From CAVWGP01 sp963754645 (GTDB lineage Bacteria > Pseudomonadota > Alphaproteobacteria > Bin65): DNA of 64,000 nucleotides. Both the position numbers and the translations under genes were made by a program. Position 1 is the stretch's first letter, and the number at the start of each line of letters is the position of its first letter. The notes under the pieces are model-generated. The model was not told the origin of the DNA, searched no databases, and was given only the letters and a program-made list of their open reading frames with translations. Location: positions 930,001 through 994,000 of the forward strand of contig CAVWGP010000011.1 in NCBI GenBank assembly GCA_963754645.1, in the 5' to 3' direction. Positions 25,266-34,712 of this stretch are shown here, piece after piece.

Positions 25266-27579
25266 CCGCGCCGCTTCGCGCCGTCGGCGCCGATCTGCCG
25301 CGCATCGAGATGCGCGAGAAGGTCGAGGGCCGCGCGCAATACATCGCCGATCTCTATCGCCCGGGCATGCTGCACGGCGCCTTGCTCGGCAGCCCGCACG
25401 CCCATGCCCGCATCAAGCGCTACGATCTCCGCGAAGCGTTGGCGGTGCCCGGCGTGCACGCCATCGTCACCGGCGAGGATTTCGGCGAACGGCATCGCAT
25501 GGGCGCCTTCGTCAAGGACGAGCACGCCATCGCCAAGGGCAAGGTGCGCTATGTCGGCGAGCCGGTCGCGGCGGTGGCGGCCGAAACCGAAGCGGCGGCG
25601 CGGCTCGCGGCGCGGCTGGTCAAGGTCGACTATGAAGAACTGGCGCGCGGTGCTCACGCCCGAGGCCGGCCTCGCCGTCGGCGCCCCGATCGTTCACGAA
25701 GACCTCGGCGCTTATTTCAAGGTGTTCGACACCGGCGGCGCCGGCAATCTGTGCTCGCGCACCGAGCTGAAACAGGGCGACGTTGCCGCCGCCTGGGCGC
25801 AATGCGATTTGGTGCTGGAGAACCGCTTCACCACCCAGGCGCAGGCCCATGTTTCGCTCGAGCCGTGCGGCGCGCTCGCCGAGCCGGATGCGATGGGGCG
25901 CGTCACGTTGTGGTCGGCCAACCAATCGGTGTTCCGCGTCCAGGCCAATGTGTGCGAAGCGCTCGGCATGCCGATGGCGCAGCTCCGCTCGCTCACGCCG
26001 CGCGTCGGCGCCGGCTTCGGCAACAAGATGGAGCCGCATATCCAGCCGATTGTCGTCAAGCTGGCAATCGCGACCGGCAAGCCGGTGAAGCTGATCCTGA
26101 CGCGCGAGGAGGATTTCGAGATCGTGCGCGTGCGCAATCCCTTCGCGCTGCGCGTCAAGACCGGCGTCAAGCGCGACGGCACCTTCGTCGCGCGCGAAGT
26201 CGAGGCGCTGGTCGATAACGGCGCCTATGCCGACGACAGCCCCGGCGTGCTGGGCTACGGGCTCTTCATGTCGGCGGGGCCCTATCGCTTTCCCGACATG
26301 CGCGCCTTCGGCAAGCTGGTTTATACCAACAAGCTGCGCACCGGCGCGTTTCGCGGCTTCGGCAATCCGCAAGTGAGCTTCGCCGGCGAGCAGCAGATCG
26401 ACGAGATCGCCGAACGCCTCAAGATGGATCCGCTCGGCGCTGCGCGAAAAAAACATGCTGCGGCCCGGCGATCGCTGGTTCGGCGGCGCCGAGATCGGCT
26501 CGAACGGCTTGGCCGAATGCATCGAGAAAGCGCGGGCGCAATCGGGCTGGACGGGCCGCGCCGCGCTCAAGCCGAGCGCGCCCGGCAAGCGCCGCGCCTT
26601 GGGCGCCGCGTGCACGGCGCATATCAGCGGCCTGCTCGCCACCGGCGCGATCATCCGCCTGCTCGAAGACGGCTCGATCGTGCTCAACACCGGCGCGGTC
26701 GATATCGGCCAAGGCTCCGATACGGCGCTGACGCAAATTTGCGCCGAATCGCTGAAAGTACCCGCCGATCGAGTGCGCCTGGCGAGCCCAGATACCGACG
26801 GCTCGCCCTATAATTGGGGCACCACTGCGAGCCGCGTCACCTACACCACCGGCCGCGCCGTGGTGGCCGCCGCCGCCGAAGTCGAGCGCAAGATCAAGGA
26901 TCACGCGGCCGAAATGCTGGAATGCGACAAGACCGATCTCGAACTCCGGCCGGGCGGCGAGGTCGGCATCGTCGGCGTGCCGGAGAAGAAAGTCTCGTTC
27001 TTCCAGGTTTCGGCCCGCGCCCATTGGGGGACGGGCGGGCCGATCATCGGCACCAACAGTTTCGTGTTCGAGAAACCTTCGGTCGATCCGAAGCGCGCCA
27101 TCGCGCTCGGCCTGCCGTTTCCGCAAATCGGCGCCTTCGCCTTCGGCGCCCTCGTCGTCGATATCGAAATCGACGAGGCGAGCGGCAAGATCGACGTTTT
27201 GCGCGCCTGGTCCGCGGTCGATGTCGGCAAGGCGATCAATCCGCAATCGGTCGAAGGTCAGATCGAGGGCGCCTTCGTCCAGGGCATGGGCATGGCGCTC
27301 ACCGAAGAGATGGTTTGGGACGGCGCGCGAGTGGCCAATCCCAGCCTGATGGATTACAAAGTCTTGACTTCGCTCGATGTGCCCTACGAAATACGCGCGA
27401 TCATCGTCGAAGCCGGCGAGCCGGGCGGCCCGTTCGGGGCCAAGGGCGTCGGCGAGATCGGCTTGAATGTCGTCCCGGCGGCGATCGCAAATGCGGCCGC
27501 GGCGGCAATCGGCGCGCGGCTGCGGGCCCTGCCGCTCAAGCCGGAGCGTGTGCTGAAGGCGATGCTTGAGGCGAATTAG
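25262..27579 (+). pseudogene. Molybdenum hydroxylase large, molybdopterin-binding subunit, two frameshifts
   Basis: Catalytic subunit of about 770 residues after repair. It starts MTAPLRAVGADLPRIEMREKVEG. The active-site loop is TGAFRGFGNPQ, the xanthine dehydrogenase/aromatic hydroxylase form, not the AYRCSFR loop of CO dehydrogenase; the catalytic Glu is in GAKGVGEIGLN. Breaks lie near 25646 (after KVDYEEL) and near 26436 (CTCGGCGCTG where CTCGCGCTG is expected, restoring DPLALREKNMLRPGD). Each behaves as one inserted base. The enzyme should hydroxylate an N-heterocycle, purine or aldehyde; the Liv-type importer immediately downstream probably brings in the substrate. Confidence 0.83.
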
Positions 27580-27641
27580 AATTGGCGGATCGACCGGACA
27601 AATCGATTTAACAACCGAACGCGCGAGGGGGCGCAGAGACC

Positions 27642-28824
27642 ATGAGACGACAATTTCTCGGTGCAGTGGCGGCGGCGGCGGCGGGCATCGCGCTCGCGGG
27701 ACCGGGCTGGGCGCAGGAAAAGCCGGTGCGCATCGGCTTCTCGATGGCGAAGACCGGGCTGTTCGCCCAGGCCGCGCCGTCGCAGCTTAACGCCTATGAG
27801 CTGTGGCGCGAGCAGGTCAACGCCAGGGGCGGGCTCGAACGTCGCCGGCAAGAAGCGGACGATCGAATTCGTGCAATACGACGATCAATCGAATCCCGGC
27901 AATGCGGTGAAGATCTACGAGAAGCTCATCACCGACGACAAGGTCGACCTGATCATGGCGCCCTGGGGCACGCCGCATCATTTCGCGCTGGCGCCGGTGC
28001 TGGAGCGCTTGAAGTTCCCGATGGTCGGCAACACCGCCGCCTCGGTGCAACTGCGCAACATCAAGCCGGGCTATGTCTGGTTCTCGACCTCGGCCGTGCC
28101 CGATACGCTGGCCAACGACATCGTCGCCATGATGAAGGCGAACGGCGTCAAAAGCGCGGCGCTGCTCGCCAACGTGCTGCCGCTGGCCAAGGAGATCAAG
28201 GCAACGCTGGTGCCCGCGGCGCAAAAGGCCGGCATCGCGCTCAAGGTCAACGAAGACTATCCGCCGGACATCAAGGACATGACGGCGGCGCTGGCCAAGG
28301 TGAAAGCGGCCGCGCCCGATGCCGTCATCGTGCTGTCCTATCCGAGCGACTCGGTGCTCTACGCCAAGCAGGCCAAGGAAATCGGCATCGCGGCGAAATT
28401 CCAGTTCGTCGCCATCGGGCCGACCATGGATTTCTACGGCAAGGTCGTCGGCGCCTCGGCCAACGGCTTCGTCACCATGGGCCACTGGTCGCCGGCGAAA
28501 AGCGATTGGCCCAAGGCCAAGGCGTTCTTCGACGCCTATGTCAAGAAGTTCAACGAGAAGCCGGATTATCTCGATTCGGCCCTGGCCTATATGTCGTGCG
28601 AAATTCTCGAGCAGGCCGTGGCCAAGGCCGGACTCGACCGCGAAAAGCTGCGCGCCGCGATCAACAGCATGACCTTCGACACGATCAACGGCCCGGTGAA
28701 ATTCCAGGGCGTGCAGAACGTCTCGACGCCGAGCATGCTGCTGCAAGTGCAGGGCGGCGATCTGCATATTGTGTGGCCGGCAAAGGTCGCGACGGCGCCC
28801 TACGCGCCGAAAACGGGTTGGTGA
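27642..28824 (+). pseudogene. ABC transporter substrate-binding protein (LivK/Peripla_BP_6 type), one frameshift
   Basis: A periplasmic binding protein of about 393 residues. The leader is MRRQFLGAVAAAAAGIALAGPGWAQ, then EKPVRIGFSMAKTGLFAQAAP. The break at about 27837 sits in GGGCTCGAACGTCGCC, where one G fewer yields GGLNVAGKKRTIEFVQYDD; the remainder to KTGW is continuous. Later landmarks are IYEKLITDDKVDLIMAPWGT and VIVLSYPSDSVLYAKQAK. It is followed by a palindromic repeat and then livHMGF, so it is the binding protein of that system, and lies 62 bases after the molybdenum hydroxylase genes. Confidence 0.84.
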
Positions 28825-28846
28825 ACGATTAGCACGCTCGCATGGC

Positions 28847-28932
28847 GTAGGGGCGCGCTGCGCGCGCCCTGGAAATGCAGGTCGCGATCTTCCGCGCTCT
28901 TCGTGACGAGGGCGCGCGCAGCGCGCCCCTAC
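28847..28932. repeat. Palindromic repeat with perfect 24-bp arms (GTAGGGGCGC family, copy 1)
   Basis: Positions 28847-28870 and 28909-28932 are exact reverse complements, separated by 38 bases. Ends are GTAGGGGCGC and GCGCCCCTAC, the same termini as the element at 36301-36385. It lies between the binding-protein gene and livH within an apparent operon and has no T-run, so it is more likely an mRNA-stabilising or attenuating hairpin than a terminator. Confidence 0.8.
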
Positions 28933-28984
28933 CCCGCGATATCGAGTTCGTATTGCGGACAGCCGCGGTAGGCCCGGGCCCCGC

Positions 28985-29875
28985 GTGGACATCCTGCTCT
29001 CCGGGCAATTGCTCGCCGCCGCATTGGTCATCGGCGCGCTTTATGCGTTGACGGCGCTCGGGCTCAATCTCGTCTATGGCACGGTGCGGCTGCTCAATGT
29101 CGCGCATGGCGATATCGCCATGATCGGCGCCTATGCCGCGTTTTGGGCGTTTTCGGCGGCAGGCATCTCGCCCTTCGTGTCGTTGTTCGGCGCGGCGGCG
29201 CTTGCGGTCGGATTCGCGATTTTGCTGTACTATACGCTGCTGCGGCGCCTGCTCGCCGATAGCAAGCGCGCGCCGCGGCTCGAGGCCAATTCGCTGCTGA
29301 TCTTTTTCGGCGCCTCGATCATCATTCAGAACATCGTGGCGCTCGGCTTTTCGCCGTCGTTCCAGGGCTATCGATATCTCGATCGAGTCTACCGCTTCGG
29401 CGATGTGGCGCTCACCGGCAACAAGATCGCGGCCCTCGCCGTCGCCCTTGTCCTGTGCCTCGTCGCCATTGCCGTGCTGCGTTTTCACATCGGCGGCCTG
29501 GCCATCAAGGCGCTGATCCAGAGCCGCGAGGCTTCCGCCGTGGTCGGCGTCAATATCGAGCGCATGCAAGTGGCGGCGCTGGCGGCGGGGTTCGCGGCGG
29601 CGGCCTGCGCCGGCGTCCTGGTCAGCATGACCGAGCAGATTTCGCCCTTCATGGGCTTTCCCTTCACCATCGCGGCCTTCGTCGTCATCATCCTGGGCGG
29701 GCTCGGCAATATCGCGGGCGGCATTGCCGCCGGATTTATTCTCGGCGTGCTCGAAACCTACGGCGTGGCGCTGACCTCGTCGGCCTATCGCTCGATCCTG
29801 ATTTACGGCGTGTTCGTCGCCATCCTGGTATTCCGCCCGCAAGGCCTGCTCGGCGGCAAGCGGATCGTGCGATGA
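28985..29875 (+). CDS. livH: ABC transporter permease LivH (second system)
   Basis: A 296-residue membrane protein starting at GTG 28985 (MDILLSGQLLAAALVIGALYAL). LivH motifs are LNLVYGTVRLLNVAHGDIAMIGAYAAF and the coupling loop ALIQSREASAVVGVNIERM; it ends FRPQGLLGGKRIVR. The GTG start is used because hydrophobic family similarity begins with it. It overlaps livM by four bases. It is the first membrane gene after the palindromic repeat. Confidence 0.9.
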   Translation: MDILLSGQLLAAALVIGALYALTALGLNLVYGTVRLLNVAHGDIAMIGAYAAFWAFSAAGISPFVSLFGAAALAVGFAILLYYTLLRRLLADSKRAPRLEANSLLIFFGASIIIQNIVALGFSPSFQGYRYLDRVYRFGDVALTGNKIAALAVALVLCLVAIAVLRFHIGGLAIKALIQSREASAVVGVNIERMQVAALAAGFAAAACAGVLVSMTEQISPFMGFPFTIAAFVVIILGGLGNIAGGIAAGFILGVLETYGVALTSSAYRSILIYGVFVAILVFRPQGLLGGKRIVR

Positions 29876-30771
29876 CCCTGCGCCCAACCGCGCTGGTCCT
29901 GTTGGCCTGCGCCGGCGCCGCGGCGCTCGTCCCCGTGCTCGGCGGCGCGCACGCGGTCGGCGTCGGCATCACGCTGCTCATGTATGTGGCGCTGACGCAA
30001 AGCTGGATCGTGCTCTCGGGCATGACGGGCTACATATCGCTCGGCCACGTCGTGTTCTACGGCCTCGGCGCCTATGTCGGCGCGGCGAGCTGGGGCGCGC
30101 TGCCGCTCTGGCTCATCGTGCCGTCGGCCGGCCTCGCGGCGGTCGCCTTGGCGCTCGTGCTCGGCCTGCCGGCGATGCGCGTGCGCGGGCCCTATTTCGT
30201 GATCCTCAGCTTCGGCCTGGCCGAGCTCATCAAGCACGTCGTCGTCGAGATCGAGGGCGCGCTCGGCGCCTTCAGCCGCGTCATCTTCGGCGCGCCCGGG
30301 CCGGAGACGCTGTTCTACCTCATGCTGGCGCTCGCCGCCGGCGCCAGCGCTACGACGCTGCTCGTGCAGCGCGCGCGCTTCGGCCGCGCGCTCGCCGCGA
30401 TCCGCGAGAACGAGGAGGCGGCGGAAACCGTAGGCGTGCCCACGGTGCGCTTCAAGCTCTACGCCTTCGCGCTCTCGGCCTTCGTGCCCGGCATGGTCGG
30501 CAGCGTCATGGCGCTGCGCGAATCCTATTTCCAGCCCCAGGTCGCATTCGATCCGGTGATCTCGTTCAGCATCGTGACCATGGCCGTGGTCGGCGGCAGC
30601 AGCGACGCGCGCGGCCCGCTGCTCGGCGCCGCCGCCTTCGTGCTGATCTCCGAGCTGCTCTGGGCGCGCGCGCCGCAGCTTTATTTGATCCTGATCGGCG
30701 CGCTGCTCATCGGCTTCGTGCTGTTCGTGCCCGACGGCATTGCCGGGCGCATCTTCCGGGCGCGGCGATGA
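29872..30771 (+). CDS. livM: ABC transporter permease LivM (second system)
   Basis: A 299-residue permease starting MTLRPTALVLLACAGAAALVPV at ATG 29872. Typical blocks are YISLGHVVFYGLGAYVGA, VRGPYFVILSFGLAELIKHVV, the coupling loop AIRENEEAAETVGVPTVRFKLYAF, and VVGGSSDARGPLLGA. It is flanked by four-base overlaps with livH and livG, showing tight coupling. Confidence 0.91.
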   Translation: MTLRPTALVLLACAGAAALVPVLGGAHAVGVGITLLMYVALTQSWIVLSGMTGYISLGHVVFYGLGAYVGAASWGALPLWLIVPSAGLAAVALALVLGLPAMRVRGPYFVILSFGLAELIKHVVVEIEGALGAFSRVIFGAPGPETLFYLMLALAAGASATTLLVQRARFGRALAAIRENEEAAETVGVPTVRFKLYAFALSAFVPGMVGSVMALRESYFQPQVAFDPVISFSIVTMAVVGGSSDARGPLLGAAAFVLISELLWARAPQLYLILIGALLIGFVLFVPDGIAGRIFRARR

Positions 30772-31499
30772 GCTTGCTGGCGGTCACGCGTCTCGGCAAG
30801 TCCTTCGGCGGCGTGCGCGCGCTGAACGATATTTCCTTCGCGGTCGGGCGCGGCGAAATCGTCGGCATCATCGGCGCCAACGGCGCCGGCAAGACGACGC
30901 TGTTCAGCCTGATTGCCGGCCACGAAAGGCCGAGCGAGGGCGACATCGCGTTCGAGGGCCGCTCGCTGGTCGGGCTGCGCCCGCACGAAATATGCCGGCG
31001 CGGCATCGCGCGCAGCTTCCAGATCGTGCGTCCGTTCGGCGGCTTGACGGTGCTGGAAAACGCCGCCATCGCCGCGCTGTTCGGCGCCGCCCCCGCCGAG
31101 GCGAAAGCGGCCGAGCGCCGGGCGCGCGAGGCGCTGGAATTGGTCGAACTCGCCGGCCGCGCCGGCGATCTCGCCGAAACCCTGACGCTGTCGGGCCAGA
31201 AACGGCTCGAATTGGCGCGCGCGATCGCCACCGGCGCCCGCGTCTTGCTGCTCGACGAGATCATGGCCGGGCTCACGCCGACCGAGGTCGCCGGCATGCT
31301 TGCATTGATCCGCCGGCTGCACGGCGAGAACGGGCTCACCTTGATCGTCATCGAGCACGTCATGCGCGCGCTCATGCAGCTCGCGGGCCGCATTCTCGTC
31401 CTGCATCACGGCGAGCTCATCGCCGATGGGCCGCCCGACAGGATCGGCGCCGACGCGCGGGTGCAGGAATGCTATTTCGGCGCGGGGGCGGCGGCATGA
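30768..31499 (+). CDS. livG: ABC transporter ATPase LivG (second system)
   Basis: A 243-residue ATPase starting MSLLAVTRLGKSFGGVRALND. Walker A is GANGAGKT and the Q-loop follows IARSFQIVRPFGGLTVLEN. The signature reads LTLSGQKRLELARAI instead of canonical LSGGQ, a variant seen among LivG proteins. Walker B is LLLDEIMAGLTP, with Ile in place of the usual Pro, and the switch is VIEHVMR. It works with LivF beneath LivH/LivM. Confidence 0.91.
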   Translation: MSLLAVTRLGKSFGGVRALNDISFAVGRGEIVGIIGANGAGKTTLFSLIAGHERPSEGDIAFEGRSLVGLRPHEICRRGIARSFQIVRPFGGLTVLENAAIAALFGAAPAEAKAAERRAREALELVELAGRAGDLAETLTLSGQKRLELARAIATGARVLLLDEIMAGLTPTEVAGMLALIRRLHGENGLTLIVIEHVMRALMQLAGRILVLHHGELIADGPPDRIGADARVQECYFGAGAAA

Positions 31500-32209
31500 A
31501 CGCGCTGCTCGAGGTTGAGAACATCGTCGCAGGCTACGGCGATGTCGTCATCCTCAACGGCGTTTCGCTCAGCGTCGCGGCGGGCGAGGTCACCGCGCTG
31601 ATCGGCGGCAACGGCGCGGGCAAGACGACGCTGATGCGCGTCATCGCCGGGCTGATCGCGCCGAGCGCAGGTTCCGTCCGCTTCGCCGACCGGGCGATCA
31701 CGCGGCAACCGAGCCACGCGCGCGTCGATGGCGGTATCGCCCTGGTGCCAGAAGGGCGGCTGATTTTCCCGCATATGAGCGTCGAGGAGAATTTGCGCAT
31801 CGGCGCCATCGTGCCGCATGCCCGCGCCAAAGCGGCGGAGCGGATCGCGGAAGCCTACGCGTTGTTTCCGCGCTTGGCCGAGCGCCGCTGGCAGCTCGGC
31901 GGCACGCTCTCGGGCGGCGAACAGCAGATGCTTGCCATCGCGCGCGGCTTGATGTCGGGGCCGCGCCTGCTGCTGCTCGACGAACCCACGCTCGGCCTGG
32001 CGCCGATCATGACGCGGCTGGTGTTCGACACCATCGAGGCGCTCGTGGCCAAGGGCCTCACCATTCTCCTGGCCGAGCAAAACGCGCTGCAATCGCTCGC
32101 CGTCGCCGGCCGCGCCTATGTCGTCGAGAACGGCCGCATCGCGCTCGAAGGCCCGGCCGCCGATCTCGCCAAAGATGCGCGGGTCAAGCAGGCTTATCTG
32201 GGGCTGTGA
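31496..32209 (+). CDS. livF: ABC transporter ATPase LivF (second system)
   Basis: A 237-residue ATPase starting MNALLEVENIVAGYGDVVILNGV in the overlap with livG. Walker A GGNGAGKT, VPEGRLIFPHMSVEENLRIGA, signature LSGGEQQMLAIARGL, Walker B LLLLDEPTLGLAP and switch LLAEQNAL are present. It is the last gene of the 23936-32209 co-directional run; the convergent M24 gene ends 12 bases later. Confidence 0.92.
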   Translation: MNALLEVENIVAGYGDVVILNGVSLSVAAGEVTALIGGNGAGKTTLMRVIAGLIAPSAGSVRFADRAITRQPSHARVDGGIALVPEGRLIFPHMSVEENLRIGAIVPHARAKAAERIAEAYALFPRLAERRWQLGGTLSGGEQQMLAIARGLMSGPRLLLLDEPTLGLAPIMTRLVFDTIEALVAKGLTILLAEQNALQSLAVAGRAYVVENGRIALEGPAADLAKDARVKQAYLGL

Positions 32210-32221
32210 TCGCGCATAGGA

Positions 32222-33364
32222 TCACGGAGCTTCGAAAATCCTGCGCTCGATCTTGGTCAAGCGCTCGGGGCCGCGCTCGCCGACCAGCACGGTTTCGCTG
32301 AATGCCAAGGATTGGGCCGAATTGTAGACATGGACGACCATGCCGCGCTCCAGCGTCCAATTCGCCGCGGGACTGAGCGTACGCGTGAAATCGCTCGTGC
32401 GCGGCGTGCCGTTGGAATAGAAGCCGAGCATATAGCCGGTGATGTTGTCGTAGCTCTCGCGCAAGCCGGCTTGCAGAATGGGCTCGCGGCCGAGCCGGTC
32501 GATTTCGCGCGCCGAGGCGCCGGGCGTCATCGCCGCGATCTGGCGGTCCTGGCTCTCGATCAGCACGCGCGCCGCCGCGTGCTGCTCGGCGCTGGCGCCG
32601 CCGATCACCGTCGGCCGCATCAGCCGCGCGCTGTAGCCGTGAACCTTCGGGCACAGCTCCATGTGCAGCACCGTGCCCGGCGCCATTGGCGCGTCGTCGA
32701 GATCGGAATGCAGAAAGCCCCAGCCGCGCCCGGCGCTAACCCGGCCGATGCGGGCGCTGTCGGCGCCGAGGCGCACGAAGGCAGCCGACGCGACCGCCAC
32801 CGGCTCGCGCGCCGAGACGCCGGCTTTCGCCGAGGCGATGGCGAGCCGCATCGCTTCGTCGCCGATCGCGGCGGCGCGCGCGATATAGGCGATCTCCTCG
32901 GCCGATTTGATCAGCGGCAATTCGCGCAGCACGTCGGGAAAATCGACGAAGCTGGCGCGCGGCAGGGCGCGCTGCAGCTCCGCAAAGCGCCGGGCCGTCA
33001 TGCAATAGGAATTGAGGTCGAGGCCGATCTTGGCGGCGCTCCAGCCTTGCTCCGCGAGCGCGCGGACCAGGCACGGGATCGCACCCTCCCAATCGATGAA
33101 GCCGTAGGTCTTGCGTACCCAGGAGCGTTCGAGAAAGGCCTGCTCGTCGAGCCGGCGGACGATCATGATGGGATCGCCGTTGAGCGGCAGCACCAGCGCC
33201 CGCCACAGATTTTCGCTGAGATCGAAACCGCCGAGCCAAAACAGCGCCTCGCATTCGTCGACCAGCAGAACCTCGATGCCGCGTTTCGCCATGGCGGCGC
33301 GCACGGCGGCGGCGCGGCGGGCGAATTCGGCGGCGGAAAACAGCGGTCCGATTCCCGTGGTCAT
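32222..33364 (-). CDS. M24-family (creatinase/Xaa-Pro peptidase-fold) protein with a degenerate metal site
   Basis: A 380-residue pita-bread-fold protein starting MTTGIGPLFSAAEFARR. The N-terminal creatinase domain (VLLVDECEALFWLGGF) and the C-terminal M24 domain are both present. The five metal ligands of aminopeptidases are mostly lost: the Asp pair region reads LHMELCPKVHGYSARLMRP, the GHGxG His region reads NITGYMLGFY, and the VEPG Glu is Tyr in VVHVYNS; only the last Glu (SETVLV) remains. Creatinase also works without metal, using a His, and His219 in GFLHSDLDD could serve. A creatinase-like amidinohydrolase or C-N hydrolase is therefore more plausible than a peptidase. It is divergent from an M20 gene. 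Confidence 0.82.
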   Translation of the reverse strand: MTTGIGPLFSAAEFARRAAAVRAAMAKRGIEVLLVDECEALFWLGGFDLSENLWRALVLPLNGDPIMIVRRLDEQAFLERSWVRKTYGFIDWEGAIPCLVRALAEQGWSAAKIGLDLNSYCMTARRFAELQRALPRASFVDFPDVLRELPLIKSAEEIAYIARAAAIGDEAMRLAIASAKAGVSAREPVAVASAAFVRLGADSARIGRVSAGRGWGFLHSDLDDAPMAPGTVLHMELCPKVHGYSARLMRPTVIGGASAEQHAAARVLIESQDRQIAAMTPGASAREIDRLGREPILQAGLRESYDNITGYMLGFYSNGTPRTSDFTRTLSPAANWTLERGMVVHVYNSAQSLAFSETVLVGERGPERLTKIERRIFEAP

Positions 33365-33417
33365 TCGACTCTCCCTCCCAGTCTTGCTCGCGCGGCCGGC
33401 GGCCTTACAGTGGCGCG

Positions 33418-34698
33418 ATGAGCCGCCAAAGCCAAGCCATGAACGGCGCCATCGAGGCGGCGCTCGCCCGCATTCCCGGCGAGCTGCCGCGCATGCGCGC
33501 CGAGCTGGCGCGGCTTGTCGCCGTCGACAATTCGCTGCCGCCGGGCGGCAACTATCCGGCGATCGTCGATCTCATCGCCGGCTGGCTCGCGCCGCTGGGC
33601 TACGATTGCCGCCGCGTCGCCGTCCCGGAAAATTTGTGGCGTAGCGCCGCGCTCGGCTTCGAGGGCGAGCGCGTCAATCTCCTGGCAACCATGCCGGGCG
33701 ATGCGCGGCCACGCCTCTATATATACGCGCATCTCGACACCGTGCCGCCGGGCGACGGCTGGACCGCGCCGCCGTTCGACCTGACCGAGCGGGGCGGGCG
33801 CCTGATCGGCCGCGGCGCTGCGGACATGAAGGGCGCAATCCCCTGCATCCTCGCGGCGCTCCGCATCGCGAGAGAGCGCGGCTTGCCGCTCGCCTATGCG
33901 CCGGCCTTTCTCGGCTGCACCGACGAAGAGGGCGGCACCTATCCCGGCATTCGCTATCTTGCAGAGCAAAATCTCATCGACGGGCTGATCCTCAATCTCA
34001 ATGGCGGCGCCGTGCCGCGCATCTGGGCCGGCTGCTTCGGCAGCATCGATGTGCATATCGCGGTGACCGGCCGCTCCGGCCATCCTGGCCATGCCGGCGT
34101 CACGGTGAACGCGATCGAAGCGGCGCTGCCGATCCTAAACGCGCTGCACGAACTCGGCCGCCGCGTGGCGGCGCGCGCGTCGCATATTCTGCCGGCGCCG
34201 CCCGGACATGATGGGCCGCTGCGCGCCCGGCTTTCGCTCGGCGTGGTGCGCGGCGGCGTCAAGGCGTCGCAAGTGCCGGGCGAATGCGCCGTCATCGTCA
34301 ATCGCCGCTACGCGCCCGAGGAAAATTTCTCCGGCGTCGTCGAGGAAATCCGCGCGGCGGTGCGCGACGCCGGCGCGCAAACGCCGGCGGCGTCGGTGAG
34401 CGTCACGCTCGGCGGACATTTGCCGCCCGTCGTCGATCCGGGCGGCCCGGCCTGGCCGCGCTGGGTCAAGGCGATGGCGGCCGGCTTCGGCTGGCCCGAG
34501 GCGAGCTTCGCGCGCTACGGATCGGTCAGCAGCTCCGACATGGGCTGGCTTCCCAAGCGCGAAATCCTGCTCGGCGGGCTTGCCCATCCCGACGCCAACA
34601 CGCACGGCGCCGACGAATCGACCTGCGACGAGCATCTGGCCGGATTGACGCGTTCGCTGCTACTGTTCCTGTCGCAGGATTTCGCGCCACGGCGCTGA
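33418..34698 (+). CDS. M20 family metallo-amidohydrolase
   Basis: A 426-residue protein starting MSRQSQAMNGAIEAALAR. Active-site segments are IYAHLDTVPPGDGW, GAADMKGAIP (bridging Asp) and CTDEEGGTY (Glu-Glu), with DANTHGADES supplying the C-terminal His. The residue after the lid, usually Glu or Asp in a GEPT-like motif, is in LNLNGGAVP and appears to be Asn. The dimerisation domain contains VTGRSGHPGHAGVTVNAIEA. It is followed 14 bases later by a family-5 binding protein gene with AGGGAGG, so importer and hydrolase probably act on the same amide. Confidence 0.88.
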   Translation: MSRQSQAMNGAIEAALARIPGELPRMRAELARLVAVDNSLPPGGNYPAIVDLIAGWLAPLGYDCRRVAVPENLWRSAALGFEGERVNLLATMPGDARPRLYIYAHLDTVPPGDGWTAPPFDLTERGGRLIGRGAADMKGAIPCILAALRIARERGLPLAYAPAFLGCTDEEGGTYPGIRYLAEQNLIDGLILNLNGGAVPRIWAGCFGSIDVHIAVTGRSGHPGHAGVTVNAIEAALPILNALHELGRRVAARASHILPAPPGHDGPLRARLSLGVVRGGVKASQVPGECAVIVNRRYAPEENFSGVVEEIRAAVRDAGAQTPAASVSVTLGGHLPPVVDPGGPAWPRWVKAMAAGFGWPEASFARYGSVSSSDMGWLPKREILLGGLAHPDANTHGADESTCDEHLAGLTRSLLLFLSQDFAPRR

Positions 34699-34712
34699 CC
34701 AGGGAGGAAACC

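Noticed and set aside
25262..27579. Aerobic CO dehydrogenase CoxL
   Set aside because: The active-site loop is TGAFRGFGNPQ, not the AYRCSFR type required for CO oxidation.
28847..28932. Rho-independent terminator after the binding-protein gene
   Set aside because: Arms are strong but no T-run follows on either strand, and co-directional livH continues directly downstream.
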